This document shows, piece by piece, positions 8,605 through 17,405 of a stretch of DNA of 64,000 bases (its first letter is position 1; the number at the start of each line of letters is the position of its first letter). Made by a program: the position numbers and the translations under genes. Where the stretch lies: assembly GCF_029911635.1 (NCBI RefSeq), contig NZ_JARYTI010000016.1, positions 1-64,000 on the forward strand, read 5' to 3'. The stretch is from Sphingomonas sp. AR_OL41. GTDB taxonomy: Bacteria; Pseudomonadota; Alphaproteobacteria; Sphingomonadales; Sphingomonadaceae. The notes below the pieces were generated by a model. It was not told the DNA's origin and did not search any database. It was given only the letters and a program-made list of their open reading frames with translations.

Positions 8605-9894
8605 TCAGTCGCATGCCTGGTGCAGCTTTTGCGCGATCCAGGCCGCCCCCAGGCACATCGCCGCCACGACGAGCAGGGTGCCAAGCGGCGAGACGCCGAT
8701 CGCTGCCAGACCGATCACGAAGGAAAGGCCGACCACCATCGCGCCCGAATTGACGACATTGTTCGCCGCGACGGTGCGTGCGGTCTGGTCACTGGTCACC
8801 GTCGTGGTGAGGAAGGCGTAGAGCGGCACGACGAACATGCCGCCCGTCACGGCGATCGCCATCAGCGTGGCGACCAGCGGGATGGTACGCGGCAAGGCGG
8901 CGAACTCGATCCAGTTGTAGAGATGTCCGGTTTCCGGTGCAGGCCAGGCCCGCATCAGGGTCGAGAACAGGACGAACAACAGGCCCATCGCAATGACCGA
9001 TGCCGGGGCGAAGCGCGCCGAAACGCGGCCGCGCAGCATGCGGTTGATCGCCACCGAGCCGACCGCGATGCCGATCGAGAACAGGGCGTTGAGCGTGCTC
9101 GCGACGCGCTGGTCGGCAAAGAGGATGTTTTTCACGAGCGGCGGGAAGGTCGCGATGACGATCGCGCCGATCATCCAGAAAAAGCTGATCGCGCAGATCG
9201 CGAGGAACAGGCGCGGGATGTGCATCGTCGCGTTGACCAGTCGCCACGACGACGTGAACGGGTTGTAGTTGATCTCCAGCCGCGCTCCGGCGCGCGGGGC
9301 AGGGGGCACTTTCATCGCGGTAAGCCTGCCGACCACGGCCAGCGCGACGGCGACGAACGCTGCCGCATCGACCGACAGCCAGCCCGCGGCAATCGTGCCG
9401 AGCAGGATGGCGAGGTAGGTCGATGCTTCGATCAGGCCGGTGCCACCGAGCACGTCGTCGGCGTCGAGATGCTGCGGCAGGATCGCGTATTTGATCGGGC
9501 CGAAAAAGGTCGAGTGAATACCCAGCGCCAGCACCGCGCCGAGCATCATGCCGATGCCGATGGTAGTAAGGCCGTTTCGCGCCAGGATCAGCCCGGCACA
9601 GCCACCGATCATGATCAGGATTTCGACCGTCTTGACGATGCGGATGATGCGGCTCTTGTCATTGGTGTCGGCAAGTTGCCCTGCGAGCGCCGAAAGCAGG
9701 AAGAACGGGATCAGGCTGAGCGCCGTCGCGATGGCGGTAAAGCCGAACTCGGCCTTGGGATCGTGCAGCACATGATAGGTGACGAAATACACCATCATCT
9801 GCTTGAACAGGTTGTCGTTGAAGGCCCCGAGGAATTGGGTGACGAACAGCGGCAGGAATCGGCGCTCCTTCATCAACCCGAGCGCACTGTGCAT
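8605..9894 (-). CDS. MFS transporter, LplT-like
   Basis: This is a major-facilitator protein of about 429 residues with some twelve hydrophobic segments. The N-terminal FVTQFLGAFNDNLFKQMMV is the signature of the LplT-type lysophospholipid transporter subgroup. The ATG at 9894 (MHSALGLMKERRF) places the signature near the N-terminus; an in-frame ATG at 9963 would add a non-conserved extension. The substrate cannot be read from sequence. In Aas/LplT systems this subgroup is tied to phospholipid repair, and pgsA next door fits membrane-lipid metabolism. Confidence 0.8.
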   Translation of the reverse strand: MHSALGLMKERRFLPLFVTQFLGAFNDNLFKQMMVYFVTYHVLHDPKAEFGFTAIATALSLIPFFLLSALAGQLADTNDKSRIIRIVKTVEILIMIGGCAGLILARNGLTTIGIGMMLGAVLALGIHSTFFGPIKYAILPQHLDADDVLGGTGLIEASTYLAILLGTIAAGWLSVDAAAFVAVALAVVGRLTAMKVPPAPRAGARLEINYNPFTSSWRLVNATMHIPRLFLAICAISFFWMIGAIVIATFPPLVKNILFADQRVASTLNALFSIGIAVGSVAINRMLRGRVSARFAPASVIAMGLLFVLFSTLMRAWPAPETGHLYNWIEFAALPRTIPLVATLMAIAVTGGMFVVPLYAFLTTTVTSDQTARTVAANNVVNSGAMVVGLSFVIGLAAIGVSPLGTLLVVAAMCLGAAWIAQKLHQACD

Positions 9895-10004
9895 GTTTTG
9901 GTCCGGCCTCGTTGCGGCGATGTGATGGCGCAGCGCATAGCCGAGCGGAAGCCACAGCAGCAAGTCGCTTGTCCCGGTGTGATACGTAGGGATACAGCAT
10001 AGGG

Positions 10005-10556
10005 ATGCTCACGTTGCCCAACATTCTCACGCTTTCGCGAATCATCGCGGTGCCGCTCCTCGTCTGGGCGCTGTGGTGGCCCGCCTGGCCGACCGGCTAC
10101 GCCATCGGCTTCGCGCTCTACTGCCTGATGGGCATCACCGACTATTTCGACGGTTATGTCGCCCGCGCGCAGGGCGCGGTGTCGCGACTCGGCATCTTTC
10201 TCGATCCGATTGCGGACAAGATCATGGTGGCCGCGGTCATCCTGATGCTCGTGGCGACGCACGACATCGCCGGGTTGAGCCTGATCGCGGGCCTCATCAT
10301 CCTGTTGCGCGAGATCGCAGTGTCGGGGCTGCGTGAATTCCTCGCCCAGGTGCAGGTGTCGGTGCCCGTGTCGCAACTGGCGAAATGGAAGACGACGCTG
10401 CAGCTCGTCTCGCTGGGTGGGCTGATCCTAGCCGGGGCGCTGCCGCAATGGCCCTTGCTGGCGACGATCGCGTTGGCGGCACTCTGGGGCGCGGCCGTGC
10501 TGACGGTGATCACCGGCTGGGATTATCTCCGCGTCGGCCTCAAGCATATGGACTGA
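10005..10556 (+). CDS. pgsA: CDP-diacylglycerol--glycerol-3-phosphate 3-phosphatidyltransferase
   Basis: PgsA makes phosphatidylglycerol phosphate from CDP-diacylglycerol and glycerol-3-phosphate in the inner membrane. The 183-residue product carries the CDP-alcohol phosphatidyltransferase motif D-x2-D-G-x2-A-R-x8-G-x3-D-x3-D in DYFDGYVARAQ and RLGIFLDPIADK, with four to six hydrophobic helices. Length matches the family. moaD begins five bases after the stop, so the three genes pgsA-moaD-moaE probably form one transcript. Confidence 0.95.
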   Translation: MLTLPNILTLSRIIAVPLLVWALWWPAWPTGYAIGFALYCLMGITDYFDGYVARAQGAVSRLGIFLDPIADKIMVAAVILMLVATHDIAGLSLIAGLIILLREIAVSGLREFLAQVQVSVPVSQLAKWKTTLQLVSLGGLILAGALPQWPLLATIALAALWGAAVLTVITGWDYLRVGLKHMD

Positions 10557-10561
10557 CCGGC

Positions 10562-10819
10562 GTGGCGATCGAGATGCTCTATTTCGCCTGGGTCCGCGAG
10601 GCGATCGGCGTTGGCAGCGAGCGGGTCGACCCGCCGGTCGCCACAACGACTGTTGAGGGACTGATCGGCTGGCTTGCCGGGCGGAGCGAGGGTCACGCCC
10701 GGGCGTTCGCCGACCGGAGCAGGCTGCGCGCAGCGGTCGACCAGACGTTCGTCCCGCTCGACTCGCCGATCGGCGGCGCGCGCGAAATCGCCCTGTTCCC
10801 ACCGGTGACCGGCGGATGA
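10562..10819 (+). CDS. moaD: Molybdopterin synthase sulfur-carrier subunit MoaD
   Basis: MoaD is the ubiquitin-fold small subunit that carries the sulfur used to make molybdopterin. The 85-residue product begins MAIEMLYFAWVREAIG and ends in the obligatory Gly-Gly (PPVTGG), whose C-terminal glycine is thiocarboxylated. A GTG at 10562 is the probable start; an internal ATG at 10574 is the alternative. Its stop overlaps the moaE start by four bases, coupling the two subunits. Confidence 0.9.
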   Translation: MAIEMLYFAWVREAIGVGSERVDPPVATTTVEGLIGWLAGRSEGHARAFADRSRLRAAVDQTFVPLDSPIGGAREIALFPPVTGG

Positions 10820-11253
10820 TTCATATCGCCGTTTCCACCGATCCGGTCGATGCCGGCGCCGAACTGCTCGCGACGCATCTCGCCGGCGCGGGCGGTGTAG
10901 CCAGCTTCACCGGCCTGGTGCGCGGCGACGACGGCGTCGAGACGCTGGCACTCGAACATTATCCCGGCGTCACCGAGGCGGCGTTGCAGCGGCTCGCCGA
11001 GGAGGCGGTGGCGCGCTGGCGGCTGATCGGCGTGCGCGTCGTCCATCGGGTCGGTGCAATGGTGCCAGGTGATGTCGTGGTGTTCGTCGGCGCGGCGGCG
11101 GCGCACCGGGCGGCGGCGCTCGAAGCCTGCGCCTATCTGATCGACCGGCTCAAAACCGACGCGCCCTTCTGGAAGCGCGAGACGCGCGCCGACGGCGCGC
11201 GCTGGGTCGAGCAGCGCGACACCGACCGCGCGGCGGCGGCACGCTGGGAATGA
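10816..11253 (+). CDS. moaE: Molybdopterin synthase catalytic subunit MoaE
   Basis: MoaE binds cyclic pyranopterin phosphate and receives sulfur from MoaD to form molybdopterin. The 145-residue product has family landmarks: GGVASFTGLVRGDDGV near the N-terminus, ALEHYPGV, HRVGAMVPGDVVVFV, and the catalytic-lysine region LKTDAPFWKRE. It overlaps moaD (ATGA) and converges on oxyR; the short gap contains a GC-rich dyad that may act as terminator. Confidence 0.95.
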   Translation: MIHIAVSTDPVDAGAELLATHLAGAGGVASFTGLVRGDDGVETLALEHYPGVTEAALQRLAEEAVARWRLIGVRVVHRVGAMVPGDVVVFVGAAAAHRAAALEACAYLIDRLKTDAPFWKRETRADGARWVEQRDTDRAAAARWE

Positions 11254-11307
11254 CATAATGCGTCCCGCCCCACGAGGGCAGGGGCGGCGCTTTGTGTCAG
11301 GGGTACG

Positions 11308-12213
11308 TCAGGGGTGCTGCGCGGCGGCGAGCACGCCGGCGAGCAGCTCGAAATCGCGCTCGCGCGGGCTGGCCCGGCGCCACACCAGGGCGATCTTGCG
11401 TGATGGATTATCGGCGTCGAGGACCCGCGCGACGAGCCGTGTGTGGTCGAGAATCCCCGCACGGATCGCCATTTCGGGCAGCATCGTGACGCCAAGGCCG
11501 TTGTCGACCATCTGCACCATGGTGTGGAGCGAGGTGCCGAGCATCGTCGCCTCGGCGCGCATCTCGGGCCGGTTGCACGCGGCGAGGACATGGTCCTTCA
11601 GGCAGTGCCCGTCTTCGAGCAGCAACAGCCGGGTCTCGTCGATCTCGTCGGCGCGCATCGGCACCGGCCCGCCGCCGATCTCGCCTTCGGGGCCGGCAAC
11701 GAACAGGCGGTCCTCGAACAGGATGCGCGACGACACTTCGCCACAGGCATAGGGCAAAGCGAGCAGCACGCAGTCGGTGCGGCCATGATTGAGACCTTCG
11801 CAGGCCAGCGCGCTAGGTTCTTCGCGCAGGAACAGCTTGAGGTCGGGATAATCGGCGCGCAGCCGCGGAAGGATGCGGGGCAGCATGAAGGGGGCGATGG
11901 TCGGGATCACGCTCATCCGCATCTCGCCCGACAGCGGTCGCCCGGCCGCGCGGGCGAGGTCGCCGAGTTCGTCGGCCTCGCGCAATACCCGGCGCGCCTT
12001 GTCGGCGATGCGGTCGCCGAGCGGCGTGAAGCGCACGACGCGCCGCGTGCGCTCGACCAGCGTCACGTCGATCAGCGTTTCGAGCTCTCGGATACCCGCC
12101 GAGAGCGTCGATTGGGTGACGAAGCAGGCGTCGGCCGCGCGGCCGAAATGGCCGTGATCCTTCAGCGCGACGAGATATTGCAGCTGTTTGAGCGTCGGTA
12201 GGTAGGTTGCCAT
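11308..12213 (-). CDS. oxyR: OxyR, LysR-type hydrogen-peroxide sensor
   Basis: This LysR-type regulator of 301 residues has an N-terminal winged helix (about 1-65) and a co-inducer domain. The redox pair is present: C204 and C213 in EDGHCLKDHVLAAC, nine residues apart as in E. coli OxyR (C199/C208). Divergent placement from ahpC, with a dyad between them, argues for direct control of ahpC. In the family, H2O2 forms the disulfide that switches the protein to an activator. Confidence 0.93.
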   Translation of the reverse strand: MATYLPTLKQLQYLVALKDHGHFGRAADACFVTQSTLSAGIRELETLIDVTLVERTRRVVRFTPLGDRIADKARRVLREADELGDLARAAGRPLSGEMRMSVIPTIAPFMLPRILPRLRADYPDLKLFLREEPSALACEGLNHGRTDCVLLALPYACGEVSSRILFEDRLFVAGPEGEIGGGPVPMRADEIDETRLLLLEDGHCLKDHVLAACNRPEMRAEATMLGTSLHTMVQMVDNGLGVTMLPEMAIRAGILDHTRLVARVLDADNPSRKIALVWRRASPRERDFELLAGVLAAAQHP

Positions 12214-12227
12214 TTATCGCCTCAGTC

Positions 12228-12279
12228 GATCAATAGGCATCAAATAACCTGCTTGTTCGATTGAAATCCACTCTTATAT
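12228..12279. promoter_or_regulatory. Probable OxyR-controlled promoter of ahpC
   Basis: In the 152-base oxyR-ahpC gap, TCAAT (12230-12234) and ATTGA (12260-12264) form a dyad of the size expected for a LysR-type tetramer site. It is followed by a plausible -10 TTATAT at 12274-12279, giving a 5' leader of about 80 bases to the ahpC ATG. The ahpC ribosome-binding site AGGAGG is at 12353-12358. The match to the OxyR consensus is loose. Confidence 0.4.
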
Positions 12280-12365
12280 GCAGCGCAGCATAGAGGGCGG
12301 CCAACCGCTCCGTTGCGACCGAGGATGTCGATTGGCCCACCCCATTTCTGGCAGGAGGCCGCATT

Positions 12366-12911
12366 ATGTTGACCGTTGGCGACAAGTTCCCGGATATCAC
12401 CGTTCCCGTGCAGCAGGGCACCAGCGCACTCCCGGCCGGCGAGACGATCAACGTTCTCACCACCGCGCCGGGCAAGTGGAAGATCGTGTTCTACTGGCCG
12501 AAGGATTTTACCTTCGTCTGCCCGACCGAGATCGTCGGTTATGCCGGCCTGAAGGGCGATTTCGAGGATCGCGATGCGGTGCTGATCGGCGCCTCGACCG
12601 ACACCTCGCACGTCCACCTCGCATGGCGGAAGTCGGATCCCGATCTCGCCGCCGCCGATTTCCCGTGGATCGCTGACAATGGCGCCAAGCTCGCCTCGGC
12701 GCTCGGCATCGTCGATGCCAATGAGCATGTCGCCTATCGTGCGACCTTCACGGTCGATCCGGACGGCATCATCCAGGCGGTGCAGGTTAACGGCCTGAAC
12801 GTCGGCCGCAACCCGGCCGAGACGCTGCGCGTGCTCGACGCGCTGCAGACCGACGAGCTGTGCCCGTGCAACTGGAACAAGGGCGACGAGGTGCTGAAGG
12901 TCGCTGCCTGA
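12366..12911 (+). CDS. ahpC: Alkyl hydroperoxide reductase AhpC (peroxiredoxin)
   Basis: AhpC reduces peroxides and peroxynitrite in the cytoplasm. The 181-residue product has the peroxidatic cysteine C52 in FTFVCPTEI and a C-terminal resolving pair (C166, C168 in ELCPCNW). This resembles the mycobacterial AhpC subgroup that is reduced by AhpD rather than AhpF. That fits the ahpD gene at 13679. The stop abuts the stop of the antisense FkbM-type gene with no intervening base. Confidence 0.93.
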   Translation: MLTVGDKFPDITVPVQQGTSALPAGETINVLTTAPGKWKIVFYWPKDFTFVCPTEIVGYAGLKGDFEDRDAVLIGASTDTSHVHLAWRKSDPDLAAADFPWIADNGAKLASALGIVDANEHVAYRATFTVDPDGIIQAVQVNGLNVGRNPAETLRVLDALQTDELCPCNWNKGDEVLKVAA

Positions 12912-13610
12912 TCAGCGCGATGTGGCCGGCGTAACCAGCCAGCCATGATCGGGATGGCGCTGCTCCCGCCCGAGCAGGGGCAGCGCCTTCTGGTCCACGC
13001 GTTCCAACGTGATGCCGCGTTCGGCGAACAGCGCGATGATCTGTTGGAAATATTCGGTGCGATGCACTTCGATCATGAAATGGTGTCGCTGATTGATCCA
13101 TTTCTTCGCGCCGCCGAGTACCCGCATCTCACCGCCATCGACGTCGATCTTGATCAGCGCGCGGAGATCGCTGTCGGCCTCGGGCAGCCAGTCGAGGGCG
13201 ATGACCCGCTGCTTCAGCCCGAGCCCGACGAAGAAGGGCCGCAGCTGGATGGTATCGGCATCGTAGCCGGCTTCCATCCGTGCCTGTCGGAGCCGCTCGA
13301 TATGTCGTTCGTCGGGCTCGAAGGCGATGGCGCGGGGCTGGCGGTAGCGCGCGATCGCACGTGCCGCGCCGAAGGTGAAATAGCCGTCATTGGCACCGAT
13401 ATCGATGATCAGGTCGGTGTTGGGCAGGACCGCTCGCAGCCAGGCGGCATGCTCATATTCGTAGAGGCCGAAGACCTTGCGCAGCGAGGATCGCGGATTG
13501 GAATGAAAGCTGCCACCGCGAAACGGGCCGAAGAGGATCGGCAGTTTCATGTCGTGGCCGGGCAGAGCCCGCTTCAACAGGTCGATCGCTGCCATTGCCT
13601 CACCGCCCAC
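12912..13610 (-). CDS. FkbM-family SAM-dependent methyltransferase
   Basis: The 232-residue product carries the FkbM pattern: SAM-binding DLIIDIGANDGYFTFG, acidic loop FEPDE, then LIKIDVDGGEMRVLGGA and HHFMIEVH. FkbM enzymes usually O-methylate sugars or polyketides; the substrate here is unknown. It lies antisense between ahpC and ahpD, tail-to-tail with ahpC (TGATCA shared at the junction). An internal ATG at 13595 is an alternative start. Confidence 0.8.
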   Translation of the reverse strand: MGGEAMAAIDLLKRALPGHDMKLPILFGPFRGGSFHSNPRSSLRKVFGLYEYEHAAWLRAVLPNTDLIIDIGANDGYFTFGAARAIARYRQPRAIAFEPDERHIERLRQARMEAGYDADTIQLRPFFVGLGLKQRVIALDWLPEADSDLRALIKIDVDGGEMRVLGGAKKWINQRHHFMIEVHRTEYFQQIIALFAERGITLERVDQKALPLLGREQRHPDHGWLVTPATSR

Positions 13611-13678
13611 CCGTTACTCGTTACCCGGACCTAACCTCGTTTCCGATCTTTTCAAATCGCCACTTCATGGAGAGTATC

Positions 13679-14200
13679 ATGTCGCTCAAGGACTTTGCGG
13701 GCACGCTGCCCGATTTCGCCAAGGACATTCGCCTCAATATCGGCTCGTTGCTCAACGAGCCGGTGCTCAACGATCAGCGCAAGTTCGGGCTGTTCCTGGC
13801 CTGCGCGCATGCCACGGGCCACAAGCCACTGGTCGAGGCGACCGAGGCTGAGGTCGCCGACAAGCTGTCGCCCGAGGCGGCCAACGCGGCGCGTGCCGCC
13901 GCGGCGGTTATGGCGATGAACAACGTCTATTATCGCTTCACGCACCTTGCGGGTAACGACGAGTATCAGCGCATGCCGGCCAAGCTGCGCATGAACGTGA
14001 TCGGCGCGCCGGGCATCGACAAGGTCGATTTCGAGCTGTTCAGCCTCGCCGTCAGTGCGATGAACGGCTGCGGCATGTGCATCGACAGCCATGAGCAGAT
14101 ACTCAAAAAGGCCGGTGCCACTGCCGAGACGATCCAGACCGCGGTGCGGATCGGCGCGGTGATGAAGGCGGTCGCGACGGTGCACGCCGCGGTCGCATAG
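13679..14200 (+). CDS. ahpD: Alkyl hydroperoxidase AhpD (AhpC reductant)
   Basis: AhpD is a CMD-fold thiol enzyme that regenerates AhpC. The 173-residue product has the full catalytic set E119, C131, C134 and H138 (NGCGMCIDSHEQ), matching E118/C130/C133/H137 of M. tuberculosis AhpD with a one-residue offset. The ATG at 13679 has GGAGA seven bases upstream; an in-frame ATG at 13667 lies within that Shine-Dalgarno region. The gene is split from ahpC by an antisense methyltransferase gene. Confidence 0.93.
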   Translation: MSLKDFAGTLPDFAKDIRLNIGSLLNEPVLNDQRKFGLFLACAHATGHKPLVEATEAEVADKLSPEAANAARAAAAVMAMNNVYYRFTHLAGNDEYQRMPAKLRMNVIGAPGIDKVDFELFSLAVSAMNGCGMCIDSHEQILKKAGATAETIQTAVRIGAVMKAVATVHAAVA

Positions 14201-14237
14201 ACGGCACAGCGTTCCTGCGGAGGCAGGAGTGCGAAGG

Positions 14238-15017
14238 TTACTTGTTCAGCGCCTGGTAGATCGACCAGGCGCTGGTCAGCGTCAGCAGCGTACCGACCAT
14301 CGCCATCAGGCCACGGGCCGGCACGCGCTTGGCGAGGATACCGCCAAGTGGTGCTGCGACCAGCCCGCCGATCAGCAGGCCGGCGGTCTGCAGTGTAAAG
14401 GCGGCAAGGCCCATCTGGGCAATGAACGTCGCCGAGATCGTGGCGGTCAGGAAGAACTCGCTGGTATTGACCGTGCCGATCGTCTGGCGCGGGCTTGCGC
14501 CCTGAACGAGCAGATTGGAGGTCACCACCGGCCCCCAGCCGCCGCCGCCCGCCGCGTCGAGAAAACCGCCGGCAAATCCCAGCGGTTCGATCACCTTGGG
14601 CGTGCGCGGCTCGATCGCGCCGCGCCACGCCCGGTACAGCAGATAGAGGCCGATCGCGGCGAGATAGGCCATGACGAAGGGGCGTGCGACCGAGGCATCG
14701 ATATTGGCCAGGACATAGGCGCCGAGGATGCCGCCGAGAACGCCGGGGATCACCAGCCGGCGAAACAGCCGCCAGTCGACATTGCGATGGACGATGTGGC
14801 TGCCCCCGGAGGCCGCGGTGGTGAAGGTCTCGACGGCATGGACGCTGGCCGAGGCGACCGCCGGCGGCAGCCCCATCACGGTGATCAGCAAGGTCGAGTT
14901 GATCAGTCCGAAGGCCATGCCGAGCGCGCCATCGACCAGTTGCGCGCCGAAACCGATCGCGATGAACGGCAGGATCGCCTCCAACGTCTCGGGCGAAAAC
15001 CAGCTCATCGCGGACAT
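14238..15017 (-). CDS. TauE/SafE-family sulfite/sulfonate exporter-like membrane protein
   Basis: This polytopic protein of about 259 residues has the TauE/SafE repeat architecture: GFGAQLVDGALGMAFGLI in the first half and GFLDAAGGGGWGPVVTSNLL in the second. Such proteins export sulfite, sulfoacetate or similar anions. The divergent neighbour cysE suggests a sulfur-metabolism context. The start is uncertain: ATG codons at 15017 and 15008, or TTG at 15068, are in frame without a clear Shine-Dalgarno. Confidence 0.85.
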   Translation of the reverse strand: MSAMSWFSPETLEAILPFIAIGFGAQLVDGALGMAFGLINSTLLITVMGLPPAVASASVHAVETFTTAASGGSHIVHRNVDWRLFRRLVIPGVLGGILGAYVLANIDASVARPFVMAYLAAIGLYLLYRAWRGAIEPRTPKVIEPLGFAGGFLDAAGGGGWGPVVTSNLLVQGASPRQTIGTVNTSEFFLTATISATFIAQMGLAAFTLQTAGLLIGGLVAAPLGGILAKRVPARGLMAMVGTLLTLTSAWSIYQALNK

Positions 15018-15167
15018 ATCGGGCGGATCATGACGACCAGAGATTGGGTCCAAATTCAAATCCGACAAGGATGATGGGCATTGCGTTGCGCGGCTTAGCG
15101 ACCAGCCGGTCCTTTAATTCGTCGGATCGAACGACTACATCGCGCAAAGCGTAACAGGGGACGCAGA

Positions 15168-15848
15168 ATGTCGGGCCGTTTCATCGCCTATCTCGATTCG
15201 ATCAAGGCGCGCGATCCTGCGCCGCGGTCACGCGCGGAAATTCTGCTCTATCCGGGCGTCTGGGCGCTCGGGTTCCACCGCATGGCGCACCGCCTGTTCC
15301 GCTGGCGGCTGTATTTTCTCGCCCGGCTGGTCAACCACATCTCGCGTTTCATGACCGCGATCGACATCCATCCAGGTGCGACGATCGGGCGTAACTTCTT
15401 CATCGATCACGGCTTCGTCGTAATCGGCGAGACCGCCGAGATCGGCGACAATGTGACGATCTACCAGTGCGTTACGCTTGGCGGGACGAGCCCGGACAAT
15501 GGCGTTGCCGGCAAGCGTCACCCGACGATCCTCGACAATGCGATCATCGGCTCGGGCGCGCAGGTGCTCGGCCCGATCACGCTCGGCAAGGGCTCGCGCG
15601 TCGGTGCCAATGCGGTCGTCACCAAGGACGTGCCGGCAGGGGCGGTGATGGTCGGGATTCCGGCGCGCGCGACGATGGTCGAGGGCGGGCAGAAGCCCGA
15701 CAGCTTCCTCGCTTATGGTACGCCGTGCAGCGAAATGTTCGATCCCGCGACGCAGAAGGTGGAATTGTTGCGCTGCGAGCTCGAGACGATGCGCAAGCGG
15801 CTCGACCTGTTGCTCGCCGAGCAGGAGCAGGTGCGCGATCGTGCCTGA
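15168..15848 (+). CDS. cysE: Serine O-acetyltransferase
   Basis: The enzyme acetylates L-serine with acetyl-CoA to O-acetylserine, the acceptor for cysteine synthesis. The 226-residue product has an N-terminal helical part and a left-handed beta-helix of hexapeptide repeats ([42 protein letters not shown]) with the catalytic HG and VIGE residues. The C-terminal 50 residues form a charged, probably coiled extension ([21 protein letters not shown]) beyond the catalytic domain. DUF2794 follows nine bases later. Confidence 0.93.
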   Translation: MSGRFIAYLDSIKARDPAPRSRAEILLYPGVWALGFHRMAHRLFRWRLYFLARLVNHISRFMTAIDIHPGATIGRNFFIDHGFVVIGETAEIGDNVTIYQCVTLGGTSPDNGVAGKRHPTILDNAIIGSGAQVLGPITLGKGSRVGANAVVTKDVPAGAVMVGIPARATMVEGGQKPDSFLAYGTPCSEMFDPATQKVELLRCELETMRKRLDLLLAEQEQVRDRA

Positions 15849-15857
15849 TCGTCGCTG

Positions 15858-16202
15858 ATGGGTACGGTTACGCCGTTTCCCGTTCCCCGCGGGCTGCCGA
15901 GCCAGATCGGCTTTGAGCGGCTCGAACTGACCCGCATTCTCGATCTTTATGGCCGTATGGTTTCGGCCGGGCACTGGCGCGACTACGCGATCGAACTCGG
16001 ACAGGACGCGGCGGTGTTCGCCGCCTTCCGCCGCGCCACCGAGCGCCCTGAGTTCCGCATCGAAAAGCGCCCGGCGCTGCGCCAGAAGCAGGGCATGTGG
16101 GCGTTGGTCGGTGAGAGCGGTGTGGTGCTCAAGCGCGGGCATGAACTTGGCCCGGTGCTGGCACCGGTCGAGCGGCGGCTGATGAAGCTGGTCGCGGAAT
16201 AG
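15858..16202 (+). CDS. DUF2794 family protein
   Basis: The 114-residue soluble protein matches the alphaproteobacterial DUF2794 pattern: RxELxRILDLYGRMVSAGHWRDYAIE, AVFAAFRR, FRIEKRPALRQKQGMWALV and LKRGHELGPVL. The function of the family is unknown. It lies nine bases after cysE, probably co-transcribed, and is followed by a strong stem-loop. Confidence 0.85.
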   Translation: MGTVTPFPVPRGLPSQIGFERLELTRILDLYGRMVSAGHWRDYAIELGQDAAVFAAFRRATERPEFRIEKRPALRQKQGMWALVGESGVVLKRGHELGPVLAPVERRLMKLVAE

Positions 16203-16207
16203 ACAAA

Positions 16208-16235
16208 TGGCCCCGCCCGTTGCCGGGCAGGGCCA
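16208..16235. terminator. Bidirectional stem-loop terminator between DUF2794 and the convergent membrane-protein gene
   Basis: TGGCCCCGCCCG (16208-16219) pairs with CGGGCAGGGCCA (16224-16235) with one mismatch and a 4-base loop. It starts six bases after the DUF2794 stop and lies 31 bases beyond the 3' end of the gene on the other strand. There is no U-tract, as is common for GC-rich genomes. Confidence 0.6.
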
Positions 16236-16266
16236 TCGATGTCGGCGCAGCGAGCGATGACGGCGT

Positions 16267-17331
16267 TCAGGTGTGGACGATGGTGCCCACCGGCGGCAAA
16301 CGGTTCGCCAGTCCACCGAGCAATCCGACGATATGCGCGCGGGTCGTCTGCCAGAAGGCGGAGAGCAGCAGCAGCGCCGAACCGATCACCAGCGCGGTGA
16401 AGGCCCAGGCGAGTTCGACCGCGCCGGCGCCCTGGAACAGCGAGTACATCGCGTAGAGCACATAAGCGAGGCTCGACACGAGCAGCGCCCGCCGGTCGAC
16501 CGCCAATGCGACGAAGGCGAAGGCGATGTAGAGCGCGATCACCATCACCGCCATGCCGACACCGATCGGGGCATCGAACACGCCGAGCAGCTGGAACAGC
16601 GCATGCGCGATCATCGGCGCGGCGGCCAGATGCAGCCAGAAGGCGACATCGGCGCGCCGGGTGCGGCGCTCGCGGTCGCTGGCGTCCCACATCATCGCCA
16701 GGCCGAACATCACCACGCCGGCGACGAGGATCGGCGCGTAGATGAAATCCTGCGCGTGCGGGATATAACCGACGACCATTGCCAGCATTACGCCGACCAC
16801 GGCGACCGCCCCGGCCGCGACGGTGATCGGCACCATGAAGCGCCGCCAGTGCAGCCAGGCAGCGAAAGCCGTGACCGCACCGATGATCGCTGCCAACGTG
16901 CCGATGACGGGTTCGGGATGGTTGCCGAAATGTAGCTTTGCCCACGCCTCAAGCGCGTCGCCGTTGATGACGATCAGCCCGACCTGGGCCGCACCGACGC
17001 CGCCGACAAAGGCGAGCAGGAGCAGGATGCTGGGCAGCGCCATACGGCGGGTGCGGGTGAAATATTCCGCCAGGCCCCAGCTGGTGGCCGCGACGAGGGC
17101 GCCGGCGAGCGGCAGGGTGATCGATTGACCAAGCCACGCCATGCCGACCAGCACCGCGGCGGCGGCGATCGAGACGAAGATGTCGTTGAAGCCGGTGAGC
17201 AGCCGGAAATGTTCCTCGTCGACGGCGGGCGCCGACTGACTCAGCGCGATATGGTCGCGCAGTGCGGTGGCGGCTTCGCGCGTTATCGCGCCCGCCGCCA
17301 CTGCGCCATCGATGTCGCTTTCGCTGTACAT
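16267..17331 (-). CDS. Polytopic membrane protein of unknown function
   Basis: The 354-residue protein has a soluble N-terminus of about 50 residues (MYSESDIDGAVAAGAITREAA, resembling the N-terminal segment of DUF2157-type proteins) followed by ten or more hydrophobic helices filling the rest. The ATG at 17331 is preceded by GGAGGA. No catalytic or transport motif is visible. A strong 9-bp palindrome lies 38 bases upstream and may be its operator. Confidence 0.7.
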   Translation of the reverse strand: MYSESDIDGAVAAGAITREAATALRDHIALSQSAPAVDEEHFRLLTGFNDIFVSIAAAAVLVGMAWLGQSITLPLAGALVAATSWGLAEYFTRTRRMALPSILLLLAFVGGVGAAQVGLIVINGDALEAWAKLHFGNHPEPVIGTLAAIIGAVTAFAAWLHWRRFMVPITVAAGAVAVVGVMLAMVVGYIPHAQDFIYAPILVAGVVMFGLAMMWDASDRERRTRRADVAFWLHLAAAPMIAHALFQLLGVFDAPIGVGMAVMVIALYIAFAFVALAVDRRALLVSSLAYVLYAMYSLFQGAGAVELAWAFTALVIGSALLLLSAFWQTTRAHIVGLLGGLANRLPPVGTIVHT

Positions 17332-17368
17332 GGCAATCCTCCCTGTTGAAGGAAGAGGTTTACCACAT

Positions 17369-17390
17369 GTGTATTGCTATCGCAATACAC
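17369..17390. promoter_or_regulatory. Perfect 22-bp palindrome, candidate operator
   Basis: GTGTATTGC (17369-17377) and GCAATACAC (17382-17390) are exact inverted repeats around TATC. The site lies in the 74-base gap between the SDR gene 3' end (17406) and the start of the membrane-protein gene (17331, minus strand), so it is in promoter position for the latter. The form suits a dimeric repressor; which one is unknown. Confidence 0.5.
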
Positions 17391-17405
17391 TAAGTCGGTG
17401 CGAGC

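Noticed and set aside
11260..11295. Terminator between moaE and oxyR
   Set aside because: A GC-rich dyad (CCGCCCC ... GGGGCGG) exists but is short with a long loop, too weak to list as a feature.
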